From contig NZ_SMRU01000012.1 in the NCBI RefSeq assembly GCF_004354015.1, positions 91,643-155,642 on the forward strand: 64,000 bases of DNA. Reading direction: 5' to 3'. The DNA is from Arthrobacter terricola. Its GTDB lineage: Bacteria > Actinomycetota > Actinomycetes > Actinomycetales > Micrococcaceae. Each line of letters opens with the position of its first letter. The first letter of the stretch is position 1. The position numbers and the translations under genes are program-made. The notes under the pieces were generated by a model. The model was given only the letters and a program-made list of their open reading frames with translations, had not been told where the DNA came from and searched no databases. Shown one piece after another: positions 37,718 through 46,170 of this stretch.

Positions 37718-37944
37718 TGCGCCGCCTCCTGCCAGTCGAGGCCGCTCCGATGCGGTCCATCTGGACCGGAGTCGGGTCTCGATCTCATAGGATCAATTCA
37801 ACCTAGCCAACCGGTTCACCCTCAAGGGCGGGCGGGGAATTCCGCGGGGCACGAATGGGCCCTTTGTGTGGGGTCACGTTCCTCGACGGGAGACTGGGAT
37901 AAGGCCCCCATTGTCGTTGTAATTCGAACCCAGCGCTCGCGCAC

Positions 37945-39102
37945 TCAGCGCTTCCCGAGCCCCTGCACGCTCCCGACGGCGGCAGCCACGGCGTCGACGG
38001 CTTGCTCGAGTTCGGCCGCGGTCACCGTGGAATCGAAGCTGAAGCGGACCGCGGTCTGCGCCACTTCCGCCTCGATGCCGAGCGCCGTCAGCACTGGCGA
38101 CGGGGCATCGGATCCCGCGGCGCACGCCGATCCGCTCGAACAGACCACGCCGAGCCGCTCGAGCTCAAGCAACACCGATTCCCCGCTGGTGCCCGGGAAG
38201 CAGAATGACGCAACTGAGGGCAGTCGCTGCGAAGGATGTCCCGTGAGCAGGGCTCCGGGAACGGTTTCGAGGATCGTGCGGATGAAGGCATCCCGAAGCT
38301 GCGAGACCCGGTCGGCGCGCTCGGACTGCTCGGAAGTCGCAAGGGCCAGGGCAGTAGCCAACGCCACGGCGCCTGCCACGTTTTCCGTTCCGGACCGCCG
38401 TCCCCGTTCCTGGCCGCCGCCGTGGACCAGCGGTTCGAGCCGCAACCTCCCCTTGGCGTAGAGGACACCGCTGCCCTTCGGGGCGCCGAGCTTATGGCCG
38501 GAGATACTCAAGGCATCCACGCCCAATTCTTTGGCGTCGATCGGCAGCCACCCGGCGGCCTGGACGGCATCGGTATGGAAAGGCACACCATATTCGGCGC
38601 AGATCTCCGAGAGTTGCCGCACTGGTTGAACCGTGCCGATCTCGTTGTTCGCGTACATGATGCTTGCGAGGGCCGTTTCGGGTCGCAGCACGGACCGGAG
38701 GGCTTCCGGCGTCACCGTCCCGTAGCGGTCAACCGGCACGACGTCCACGACGAACCCATGGACCCGCTCCAGGTAGTGGGCGGATTCCTCGACTGCCGGA
38801 TGCTCGATAGCGCTGATGGCAATCCGGTTGAGCGCGGCATCCCGCGCGCGCCTCGCCAGCGCGATTCCCTTCACGGCGAGGTTGTCGGCCTCCGTGCCCC
38901 CGGACGTGAAGGTGATCTCCCCCGGCCTGCATCCGATCGCCTTCGCCACAGTCGCGCGGGCCGCGGAGAGTGCGTTGGCAGCGGATTCCCCGAGGGCGTG
39001 GTGGCTCGACGGGTTTCCGAATTCACCGGTCAAATACGGCCACATCGCTTCGAGGACTTCCTTGCGGACCGGAGTGGTCGCCGCCGCGTCGAGGAAAATC
39101 AC
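37945..39102 (-). CDS. Cysteine desulfurase (NifS/IscS type), NAD-cluster paralogue
   Basis: A 385-aa PLP enzyme that removes sulfur from cysteine for Fe-S assembly. The PLP lysine is in ALSISGHKLGAPKGSG, the PLP-binding histidine in AIEHPAVEESA, and the catalytic cysteine in SSGSACAAGSDAPSPVLTAL. The linkage to nadA, whose enzyme needs a 4Fe-4S cluster, points to a NadS-like role. GTG 39102 (VIFLDAAATTPVR) matches the usual family start and lies 4 bases after the nadC stop; GTG 39144 gives an overlapping longer form. It is the last gene of the nad operon. Confidence 0.9.
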   Translation of the reverse strand: MIFLDAAATTPVRKEVLEAMWPYLTGEFGNPSSHHALGESAANALSAARATVAKAIGCRPGEITFTSGGTEADNLAVKGIALARRARDAALNRIAISAIEHPAVEESAHYLERVHGFVVDVVPVDRYGTVTPEALRSVLRPETALASIMYANNEIGTVQPVRQLSEICAEYGVPFHTDAVQAAGWLPIDAKELGVDALSISGHKLGAPKGSGVLYAKGRLRLEPLVHGGGQERGRRSGTENVAGAVALATALALATSEQSERADRVSQLRDAFIRTILETVPGALLTGHPSQRLPSVASFCFPGTSGESVLLELERLGVVCSSGSACAAGSDAPSPVLTALGIEAEVAQTAVRFSFDSTVTAAELEQAVDAVAAAVGSVQGLGKR

Positions 39103-39106
39103 GGGA

Positions 39107-40015
39107 CTAGCCGACTCCCGTTGTCGCAGCAAGCGGCGATTCACTGGCCACGTCGAGGGTCACGTCAAGTCCGAGGTCCAACGCCGAGACGCTGTGCGTC
39201 AGCCCACCGATGGAGATCACATCGACGCCGGCAGCCGCGATGTCCGCCACGGTGTTGACGTTGACGTTGCCGCTCGCTTCGACCACGGCGCGTCCGGCCA
39301 CCTGCCGCACTCCGGCACGGAGTTCCTCAAGGGAGAAGTTGTCCAGCATGATGGTGCCGACGCCTGCCGCGAGCACCGGTTCAATCTGCTCAGCGCTGTC
39401 CACTTCCACTTCGAAGTGCGTCGTGTGTCCGAGCTGGGCTTTCGCGGCAATCAGCAAGGCAGTGAGTTTCGCGGAATCGCCACCCGTCATGACAGCCAGG
39501 TGGTTGTCCTTCGCCAGGACGGCGTCGGACAAGCTGTAGCGGTGGTTGGCTCCCCCGCCGCACCGCACGGCGTAGCGTTCCAGGACGCGGAGCCCGGGGG
39601 TTGTCTTCCGGGTGTCCGTGATACGGGCCTTGGTGCCGTCGACGAGCTTGACGAATTCCGCAGTCTTGGTGGCGATGGCGCTCATTCGCTGCACGAGGTT
39701 CAGTCCCACGCGTTCGGCGAGGAGCACGGAGCGTGCGCGGCCGCTGACCCGGGCGAGGTGGGTACCGGCGTCGAACGCTTCACCGTCGGCGAGGAAGAGC
39801 TCAACCTCGGTGTCCGGATCGATGAGCAGCATCGCGTCGCGGAACACGGTTCCGCCGCTGAAGACGCCCGGAACCCGGGCGTTGAGCACCGCGGTGGCTC
39901 GGGCGTCGGCGGGAATGAGCAGTTGCGAGGTGATATCGCCGTTCGGGGCGTCCTCCGCGAACGCCCGCTCGAGGATCTCCCGGACGGGTGCTGCGGGGAG
40001 GGTCAGGCTAGTCAT
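39107..40015 (-). CDS. nadC: Nicotinate-nucleotide pyrophosphorylase (carboxylating)
   Basis: It converts quinolinate and PRPP to nicotinate mononucleotide with loss of CO2, the third step of de novo NAD synthesis. The 302-aa protein starts MTSLTLPAAPVREILERAF and shows EDAPNGDITSQLL, the signature RKTTPGLRVLERYAVRCGGG (in part), HRYSLSDAVLAKDNH, and the C-terminal ISIGGLTHSVSALDLGLDV. ATG 40015 overlaps the nadB stop by 8 bases; the longer frame to 40114 is not needed. Confidence 0.95.
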   Translation of the reverse strand: MTSLTLPAAPVREILERAFAEDAPNGDITSQLLIPADARATAVLNARVPGVFSGGTVFRDAMLLIDPDTEVELFLADGEAFDAGTHLARVSGRARSVLLAERVGLNLVQRMSAIATKTAEFVKLVDGTKARITDTRKTTPGLRVLERYAVRCGGGANHRYSLSDAVLAKDNHLAVMTGGDSAKLTALLIAAKAQLGHTTHFEVEVDSAEQIEPVLAAGVGTIMLDNFSLEELRAGVRQVAGRAVVEASGNVNVNTVADIAAAGVDVISIGGLTHSVSALDLGLDVTLDVASESPLAATTGVG

Positions 40016-41774
40016 TGACGAGGCTCGCTTTCCGGCGGATGGTGTATCGCTGTTGTGTGGATTCGGTGGTGGTCCCTGGTTCTTGCCCGGCATCGTTTCG
40101 GTGGTGCGCGCCAAGGGAGCCTCGCCGCGCTTGCGCGGCTTGAACTAGCAATTGCGCCGCGAGGAGCAGGTTGGCGTCTTCGTGCCGGTGCGGGTCCAGG
40201 GAGGCGGACACGCTTTCAGGGCGTACGACGTCGGCCCACGCGCCGAGTGCCCCCGCCGCCTCCCTGAGGAGCTCACCAGAGCGCAGGACGCCGGCGTTGG
40301 CAGTCATCAGCCGCCGAAGGGCAGCCCGCGAGAAGGGCTCAGGGACAAGTTCAGGCTGCCACGCGGTGAGCGCCTCAGCCGGCTCGCTGGCTCCCGAAAG
40401 CGCCGTTGTTGCGTGGAGGTCCATGCTGGCCGCCGGGCTTGCGAGGCGTTCGCCGGCGTGAGACCGGAGCGCAGGCGCCGAGGGAACTAGCGAGTCGGTC
40501 CTCCCACCGTTCGGCGGCGTCCCAAGGAATCGCTCAACAGCCCGCCGCCCAAAGACGAGCCCTTCGAGCAACGAGTTGCTCGCGAGGCGGTTGGCGCCCT
40601 GGACACCTGTGCACGCGACTTCACCAGCCGCGAGCAGGCCGGGCACGGAAGTGCGGCCGTGCAAGTCGGTGACCACGCCACCCATCCAGTAATGCGCCGC
40701 CGGGGCGACGGGAACGGGTTCGCGGGTCCAATCGATACCGGCTTCACGGGTTCTGGCGCTGATGGTCGGGAAGCGCTTCTCCAGGTAGCCCGGCCCCTTG
40801 GCGGTTTCGACCACGCGCGCGTCAAGGAAGACGTGGCCGCTGGGATCGCCCAGGGACGCCAGGTGCAGGGCGATGCTGCGCGAGACCACGTCTCGGGGAG
40901 CGAGCTCAGCATCGGGGTGGTAGGCCGGCATGAACCGCTCGCCCGTCGCGTCCACCAGGATGGCGCCTTCACCGCGGACGGCTTCGGAGACCAGGAGAGG
41001 CTCAGGCTCGGTGTCACCCGCAGCGGCCAGCACCATGCTCGTGGGATGGAACTGGAAGAACTCCAGGTCCGCGAGCTCGGCTCCGGCCCGCCAGGCGAGT
41101 GCCAGTCCATCCGCGGTTGCCACCGAAGGGTTGGTTGTCTGGGAGAAAAGCCGCCCGGCTCCGCCAGTGGCAAGCAGCACCGCGTCTGCGTCGATGCTCT
41201 CCATCCGGCCGCCCCTGAGGAACTCGACGCCGGTAACCCGTCCCTCGGACTGGATCAGCGACGTCACCTGCGCGTGGCCTACGACCTTCAGTTTCCCGGC
41301 TTCCTGCGCGTCCAGTGCAGCGAGGATGAGCGCCTTCGCGATTCCCGCGCCGGTGGCGTCGCCGCCGGCGTGGAGGATCCGCGGAGCCGAGTGGGCGGCT
41401 TCGAGTCCCAAGGCGGGACCGCCGTCGGGACCCACATCGAAACGGACGCCAAAGCGCTCAAGCCCGAGAATGTCCTGCCGGGCTTCGCTGCACAGTACCC
41501 GCACGGCCTCGGGGTTGCAATGCCCACCGCCTGCCTTGAGGGTGTCTGCGATATGCGCCGCCACGGTGTCGCCCGGAGCGGGAGCATCGAGCACTGCCGA
41601 AATGCCGCCCTGCGCCAGGAAGGTGTTGCTGTCTGCGAGCGCGCCCTTGCTAAGGAGGATGACATCCTGCCCGGCTTCGGCCGCGAGCAGGGCCGAATAG
41701 AGTCCGGCGATGCCGCTGCCGACGACGACAAGTCGCCGCCGTGCCGAAGCACCGGGAAAGCGTTCTGCGGTCAT
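40008..41774 (-). CDS. nadB: L-aspartate oxidase
   Basis: An FAD enzyme that oxidises L-aspartate to iminoaspartate, the first step of de novo NAD synthesis. The 588-aa protein has the FAD motif VVVGSGIAGLYSALLAAEAG near residue 16, TFLAQGGISAVL, and the succinate-dehydrogenase/NadB flavoprotein stretch AHYWMGGVVTDLHGRTSVPG with GEVACTGVQGANRLASNSLL (in parts). The C-terminal helical domain is followed by a Thr/Gln-rich tail. It starts 36 bases after the nadA stop. Confidence 0.95.
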   Translation of the reverse strand: MTAERFPGASARRRLVVVGSGIAGLYSALLAAEAGQDVILLSKGALADSNTFLAQGGISAVLDAPAPGDTVAAHIADTLKAGGGHCNPEAVRVLCSEARQDILGLERFGVRFDVGPDGGPALGLEAAHSAPRILHAGGDATGAGIAKALILAALDAQEAGKLKVVGHAQVTSLIQSEGRVTGVEFLRGGRMESIDADAVLLATGGAGRLFSQTTNPSVATADGLALAWRAGAELADLEFFQFHPTSMVLAAAGDTEPEPLLVSEAVRGEGAILVDATGERFMPAYHPDAELAPRDVVSRSIALHLASLGDPSGHVFLDARVVETAKGPGYLEKRFPTISARTREAGIDWTREPVPVAPAAHYWMGGVVTDLHGRTSVPGLLAAGEVACTGVQGANRLASNSLLEGLVFGRRAVERFLGTPPNGGRTDSLVPSAPALRSHAGERLASPAASMDLHATTALSGASEPAEALTAWQPELVPEPFSRAALRRLMTANAGVLRSGELLREAAGALGAWADVVRPESVSASLDPHRHEDANLLLAAQLLVQAAQARRGSLGAHHRNDAGQEPGTTTESTQQRYTIRRKASLVND

Positions 41775-41810
41775 GTGAAGCTCGATTCGGCTGGGTGGGT
41801 CGGGTGTGGA

Positions 41811-43118
41811 CTAGAGGGGCTTGGCGGCCAGCATGCGTTCGAGGGCGATCTTGGCGTTGTCCTTGACGGACTCGTCCACCGTGATGCGGTTGGCGACGCG
41901 GCCTTCGACCAGTTCCTCAAGGACCCAGGCGAGGTAGCCGGGGTGGATGCGGTACATGGTGGAGCACGGGCAGATGACGGGGTCGAGGCAGAAGATGGTG
42001 TGCTGCGGGTTTTCGGCCGCAAGGCGGTTCACCATGTTGATCTCGGTGCCCACGGCGAAGGTGGTGGGCTCGGTGGCTGCTGCGATGGCCTTCTTGATGA
42101 AGTCCGTGGAGCCTGCGCCGTCTGCCGCGTCAACCACCTCCATGGGGCATTCGGGGTGCACGATGACGTTGACGCCCGGGAAATCGGCGCGCGCCTTCTC
42201 GATCTGGGCTACGTTGAAGCGCTTGTGGACCGAGCAGAATCCGTGCCAAAGGATCACGCGGGAATCCAGGAGCGTCTGTTCGTCGTTTCCGCCGAATTCC
42301 TTGCGGGGGTTCCACATAGGCATTTGCTCCAGCGGAACGCCGAGTGCCTTGGCGGTATTGCGTCCGAGGTGCTGGTCCGGGAAGAACAGGACCCGCTGGC
42401 CACGTTCGAAGGCCCATTCGAGGACCGTCTTGGCGTTCGAGGATGTGCAGACGATGCCTCCGTTGCGGCCGCAGAAGGCCTTCAACGCCGCAGAGGAGTT
42501 CATGTACGTGACCGGAATGACGGGGGCCCGGCCTTCGGAATCCGGAGCGGACCCGAAGAGCTCTTCGAGCTGTTCCCAGCATTCCTCCACGGAGTCTTCG
42601 TCGGCCATGTCGGCCATCGAGCAACCGGCGGCAAGGTTCGGCAGGATCACGGACTGCTCGCTGCTGGAAAGGATGTCCGCGGTCTCAGCCATGAAGTGCA
42701 CGCCGCAGAAGATGATTGCCTCTGCGTTCGGCTTGGTCAGGGCCGCGTTGGCCAGCTGGAAGGAGTCACCCACGAAGTCGGCGTACTGGACCACTTCGTC
42801 GCGCTGGTAGAAGTGGCCCAGGATGACGGCACGGTCCCCCAGGGTCGCCTTGGCGGCACGGATTCGGGCGTCGAGCTCGGCGTCGCTCGCCAGCTTGTAC
42901 TCTTCGGGGAGCTGGCCTTGACGGGGCGTAGCCTTCGGGGCGGCGTCGGAGCTCGATGCGCCGGGCCCGTAGGCGGGGATACCGGCTGCTGCTTCGGCGA
43001 GGTCGTATTCCCACGGGCCCTGGGCCAGCGCGGGGCTGCACGTGGCACCGGCGGCCGAACGGCCGTTCTCGGCTTCCTCCCGCGTGATCAGCTGGATCGC
43101 CGTGTTGACGCTGCTCAT
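41811..43118 (-). CDS. nadA: Quinolinate synthase
   Basis: A 4Fe-4S enzyme that condenses iminoaspartate with dihydroxyacetone phosphate to quinolinate. The 435-aa protein has an N-terminal extension of about 75 residues. The three cluster cysteines are visible in AIIFCGVHFMAETADIL, GGIVCTSSNAKTV and VICPCSTMYRIHPGYL. The ATG overlaps the stop of the nrtR gene (ATGA), so translation is coupled to the regulator. Confidence 0.96.
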   Translation of the reverse strand: MSSVNTAIQLITREEAENGRSAAGATCSPALAQGPWEYDLAEAAAGIPAYGPGASSSDAAPKATPRQGQLPEEYKLASDAELDARIRAAKATLGDRAVILGHFYQRDEVVQYADFVGDSFQLANAALTKPNAEAIIFCGVHFMAETADILSSSEQSVILPNLAAGCSMADMADEDSVEECWEQLEELFGSAPDSEGRAPVIPVTYMNSSAALKAFCGRNGGIVCTSSNAKTVLEWAFERGQRVLFFPDQHLGRNTAKALGVPLEQMPMWNPRKEFGGNDEQTLLDSRVILWHGFCSVHKRFNVAQIEKARADFPGVNVIVHPECPMEVVDAADGAGSTDFIKKAIAAATEPTTFAVGTEINMVNRLAAENPQHTIFCLDPVICPCSTMYRIHPGYLAWVLEELVEGRVANRITVDESVKDNAKIALERMLAAKPL

Positions 43119-43834
43119 GGTGTACTCCTGTTGTCTGGCCCGAGTCCGGGCGTGCCGGTGAAGCGGTAGAGGCGTGGTGGGCGGTGTTTTCCGCCTTGGA
43201 GGTATTCACCGGTTTCCTCAATTTCCGGCGTTCCCTTGATTTGCCGGCGGAAATTCGCCGGATCCAGTTGGCGGTCCAGGACGGCCTCGTAGACCTCGCG
43301 GACTTGCGCCAACGTGAAGAACTCCCCGAGCAGGTGGTAGGCGATGGACCCGTAGGCCATCTTGTTGCGCAGCCGCCACAAGGCGTAGTCCACGATCGCG
43401 TTGTGGTCGAAGGCCAGCTCGGCGAGCCTGTCGGCGCGGAACCAGCGGACGTTCTCGGATTCGTCGGCCAGGGCGGCCTCGGTGGGTTGGACGAGAGCCC
43501 AGTACACGATCGACACGACACGTTGGGCGGGCGAGCGGTGGAGACCGCCGAAGGCGTAGAGCTGTTCCAGGTAGTGCGGGGTAAGTCCCGTGGTTTCGCG
43601 GAGGTTCCGCGAAGCGGCGTCCTGGAGGGATTCGTCGTGCTGCAGCGGGCCTCCGGGCAAGGCCCACAGGCCCTTGAACGGTTCGCGGATGCGCCGGACC
43701 AGCGGCAGCCACAGCGTGGGGCGGCCGGATCGTTCGCTCGGGCGGAGGGCGAAAATCACCGTGGAAATAGCCAACGACGGCGGCGCGAGCCTGCGCTCTG
43801 CCACGTTGGCCGAGTTTGCGTACACGCTATTCAC
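43115..43834 (-). CDS. nrtR: NUDIX-type transcriptional regulator of NAD synthesis (NrtR-like)
   Basis: A protein of about 239 aa with an N-terminal Nudix-like domain and a C-terminal winged helix (YGSIAYHLLGEFFTLAQVRE, then LDPANFRRQI). The Nudix box GGPLQHDESLQDAASRNLRE is degenerate: the REUXEE core reads RNLRET, losing two metal-binding glutamates, as expected for a sensor of ADP-ribose rather than an active hydrolase. GTG 43834 has GGAG just upstream; GTG 43864 is the alternative. It heads the nadA-nadB-nadC-desulfurase operon and should bind the repeat at 43925. Confidence 0.88.
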   Translation of the reverse strand: MNSVYANSANVAERRLAPPSLAISTVIFALRPSERSGRPTLWLPLVRRIREPFKGLWALPGGPLQHDESLQDAASRNLRETTGLTPHYLEQLYAFGGLHRSPAQRVVSIVYWALVQPTEAALADESENVRWFRADRLAELAFDHNAIVDYALWRLRNKMAYGSIAYHLLGEFFTLAQVREVYEAVLDRQLDPANFRRQIKGTPEIEETGEYLQGGKHRPPRLYRFTGTPGLGPDNRSTP

Positions 43835-43924
43835 CCCGCTCCATTGCCGTTGCCCGGTCTCCACTGCGCCCTCGCCGGGACAGCCCCTCGCAGGCGTCGT
43901 CGGGACCGCCGGAGTCCGGAAAAT

Positions 43925-43953
43925 TAGTTAAAGTCAAAATGACTAGAACTAAT
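43925..43953. promoter_or_regulatory. Probable NrtR operator upstream of the nad operon
   Basis: Two 13-base arms, TTAGTTAAAGTCA and TGACTAGAACTAA, separated by AAA, match at 11 of 13 positions as an inverted repeat. The site lies about 90-120 bases upstream of nrtR in an A/T-rich patch within GC-rich DNA. NrtR regulators bind long inverted repeats with similar TAGT...ACTA ends before NAD genes. Confidence 0.7.
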
Positions 43954-43986
43954 GGTACGACCGCGCGGGGACGGTGTCCAAATATT

Positions 43987-44469
43987 TCAGCCCGCGCTCT
44001 CCTTCGCGGCCGCTTCAAGGAGCGGCAAGGTGCGGCCTTGGAAGTGGGTGTTCAAGACGATCACCGACGACGATCGCAGCACCGCCCGGGTGGCGATGAG
44101 GGAATCGAGTACCCGCTGCAGGTCCGAATTCGACTTCCCCACTACCCGCACCATGAGGTCCGAATTTCCGGACACAGTATGGACTTCAATGAGCTCCGGA
44201 ATGGCGGCCAAGGCCTCGACGACCGCGTCATGGCCAAGGTCCTGGTTGATGGTCAACGAGCAGAAGGCCACCACCGGGTAGCCAAAGCCCGCAGGATCGG
44301 GCTGCGGAACCCACGGAGCCACGACGCCGCGTTCGGCCATCCTGTCCAAGCGGGCCTGGACTGTGGCGCGCGCGATCTTCAAGACCCGGGATGCCTCAAG
44401 GATCGACGCCCGTGGAGCGTCCGTGAAAAATCGAACAATCTTGGCGTCAAGCTCGTCAACTATTGCCAA
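43987..44469 (-). CDS. Lrp/AsnC family transcriptional regulator
   Basis: A 160-aa regulator with an N-terminal helix-turn-helix (LDAKIVRFFTDAPRASILEA, then RATVQARLDRMAERGVV) and a C-terminal RAM/ligand domain (VVAFCSLTINQDLGHDAVVE, then VHTVSGNSDLMVRVVGKSN). TTG 44469 is taken as start because GGAGG stands exactly 5 bases before it; an ATG 12 bases upstream would place that ribosome site inside the gene. It is divergent from an amino-acid permease that it likely controls. Confidence 0.9.
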   Translation of the reverse strand: MAIVDELDAKIVRFFTDAPRASILEASRVLKIARATVQARLDRMAERGVVAPWVPQPDPAGFGYPVVAFCSLTINQDLGHDAVVEALAAIPELIEVHTVSGNSDLMVRVVGKSNSDLQRVLDSLIATRAVLRSSSVIVLNTHFQGRTLPLLEAAAKESAG

Positions 44470-44642
44470 TTTTTCCTCCATCCGCGCCAGCACTGCGCAA
44501 ATCGATACCCGAGCGGCGGGAATGGTGCCACGCTGCATCCATGTTCTCACACGTGTCCTTCGCCACTTTCGCTGCGAAGCGGTAAATTCGATAGGTCCCA
44601 TAAGGACCACGCGACAATCCGTCCACAAGAAGGTAAACACGA

Positions 44643-46049
44643 ATGACAACGAAGTCCGCCGCTGTTCAACCCTCCATTTCTTCGCAGCAGCTCGGCCACT
44701 CGATGAAGCCCCGGCAACTCACCATGATGGGCCTGGGGAGCGCGATCGGCGCAGGCCTGTTCCTCGGCTCCGGCGCGGGCATCCACGCGGCCGGTCCCGC
44801 CGTCCTCATTTCCTACCTCGTGGCCGGAACTTTGATCATCCTGGTGATGTGGGCCTTGGGCGAAATGGCGGCCGCCAACCCGAACAGCGGTGCCTTTTCG
44901 GTCTATGCGGAAAAGGCTTTGGGGAAGACGGCGGGGTCCACGGTCGGCTGGTTGTGGTGGCTTCAGTTGGTGGTGGTGATCGCGGCCGAAGCACTCGGCG
45001 CCGCAGGCTTGCTGTTCTCAGTGTGGCCGGTCATTCCCGTCTGGGCGCTGGCCCTCGCCTTCATGGTGGCGTTCACTGCGATCAACCTTGCCGGCGTCCG
45101 GAACTTCGGCGAATTCGAATTCTGGTTCGCCATCCTGAAAGTCGCGGCGATTGTGGCTTTCCTCATCATCGGCGCGGCATTGCTGTTCGGCTGGCTTCCC
45201 GGCGTGGCCTCGCCCGGCCTCGGGAACATCACCGGGAGCTTCGCACCCTCGGGCTGGGGAGGAATCGCTTCGGCCCTCTTTGTGGTCATTTTCGCCTTCG
45301 GCGGCACTGAAATCGTGAGCGTCGCCGCTGCGGAGACTGCGGAGCCGGCCCGGAGCGTCGGGCGGGCCATCCGCACCGTGGTGTGGCGCATCCTCGTCTT
45401 CTACATCGGATCGGTCTTCGTTATCGCCGCGGTCCTGCCGTCGACATCCGCACAACTGAAGTCTCCGTTCGCCGGCGTCCTGGACCTCGCCGGAATCCCT
45501 GGTGCCGGCACGGCCATTACCCTCGTTGCCGTCGTCGCCCTGCTCTCGGCCCTCAACGCGAACCTCTATGGCGCGTCGCGGATGGTCTTTTCCTTGTCCG
45601 AGCGCGGCGAAGCCCCGGCATTCCTCTCGCGCCTGCGCGGCGCCCGGGTGCCGATGGCCGCCGTCGGGGTTTCAGTCGCATTCGGCTTCATCGCCACGAT
45701 CCTCGAATTGCTTTTCCCGGACCACGTCCTCCCGGCACTGCTCAACCTGGTCGGCTCAACGTGCCTCGTGGTGTGGGGAACGGCGCTGGTCTCGCAATTG
45801 ATCCTTCGACGCCGGGCCGACCGTGAAGGTACGCCGCTGCCGTTGCGCATGAAGGGGTTCCCGGCCCTGACGATCCTCGGACTGGCACTCCTTGCCCTCA
45901 TTTTCGGCGTGGGGTTCTCGGACGCAGGCAGCGCGGGCCAGTTGCTCGGCACGTTCCTGCTGGTCGCCTGCATCGCAGTGGCATGCCGCCTGGGTGCCAA
46001 GGCCAAGGCTGCCCGCGCGCCGCAACCCGCTGAACTGCCGCTCAAGTAG
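44643..46049 (+). CDS. Amino acid permease (APC superfamily)
   Basis: A 468-aa transporter with 12 predicted helices. The first helix has the APC signature MMGLGSAIGAGLFLGSGAGI; the helix-5 to 6 region has GVRNFGEFEFWFAILKVAAI and later FAFGGTEIVSVAAAET. This is the amino acid transporter (AAT) subgroup for proton symport of amino acids such as aromatic, proline or GABA; the substrate is not determined. ATG 44643 has AAGG upstream. It is divergent from the Lrp gene. Confidence 0.92.
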   Translation: MTTKSAAVQPSISSQQLGHSMKPRQLTMMGLGSAIGAGLFLGSGAGIHAAGPAVLISYLVAGTLIILVMWALGEMAAANPNSGAFSVYAEKALGKTAGSTVGWLWWLQLVVVIAAEALGAAGLLFSVWPVIPVWALALAFMVAFTAINLAGVRNFGEFEFWFAILKVAAIVAFLIIGAALLFGWLPGVASPGLGNITGSFAPSGWGGIASALFVVIFAFGGTEIVSVAAAETAEPARSVGRAIRTVVWRILVFYIGSVFVIAAVLPSTSAQLKSPFAGVLDLAGIPGAGTAITLVAVVALLSALNANLYGASRMVFSLSERGEAPAFLSRLRGARVPMAAVGVSVAFGFIATILELLFPDHVLPALLNLVGSTCLVVWGTALVSQLILRRRADREGTPLPLRMKGFPALTILGLALLALIFGVGFSDAGSAGQLLGTFLLVACIAVACRLGAKAKAARAPQPAELPLK

Positions 46050-46064
46050 GCGAGCCACGACTAT

Positions 46065-46115
46065 GCAAACTGCCTATTGATCCAGAGATTCTACTGACAG
46101 TTCTTGGCAGTTTGC
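46065..46115. promoter_or_regulatory. Long inverted repeat between permease and dehydrogenase operon
   Basis: GCAAACTGCC (46065-46074) and its exact complement GGCAGTTTGC (46106-46115) flank a 31-base A/T-richer spacer. A second small repeat TAGGC-TGATT-GCCTA lies near 46127-46141. There is no T-run, so a terminator is unlikely; spaced 10-base arms fit a looping or dimeric activator/repressor site controlling the E1 operon that begins at 46171. Confidence 0.45.
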
Positions 46116-46170
46116 CCAGCATTGAATAGGCTGATTGCCTACTGATCGGCGAGTGACTACGGTCACGTCC

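Noticed and set aside
37718..37944. Search for the conserved rifamycin-associated element before the phosphotransferase-like gene
   Set aside because: No matching GGGGCTTGC-type inverted repeat was found by eye.
40659..43169. Plus-strand frame of 836 codons opposite nadB and nadA
   Set aside because: It is antisense to two certain genes with no recognisable motif; a codon-bias shadow.
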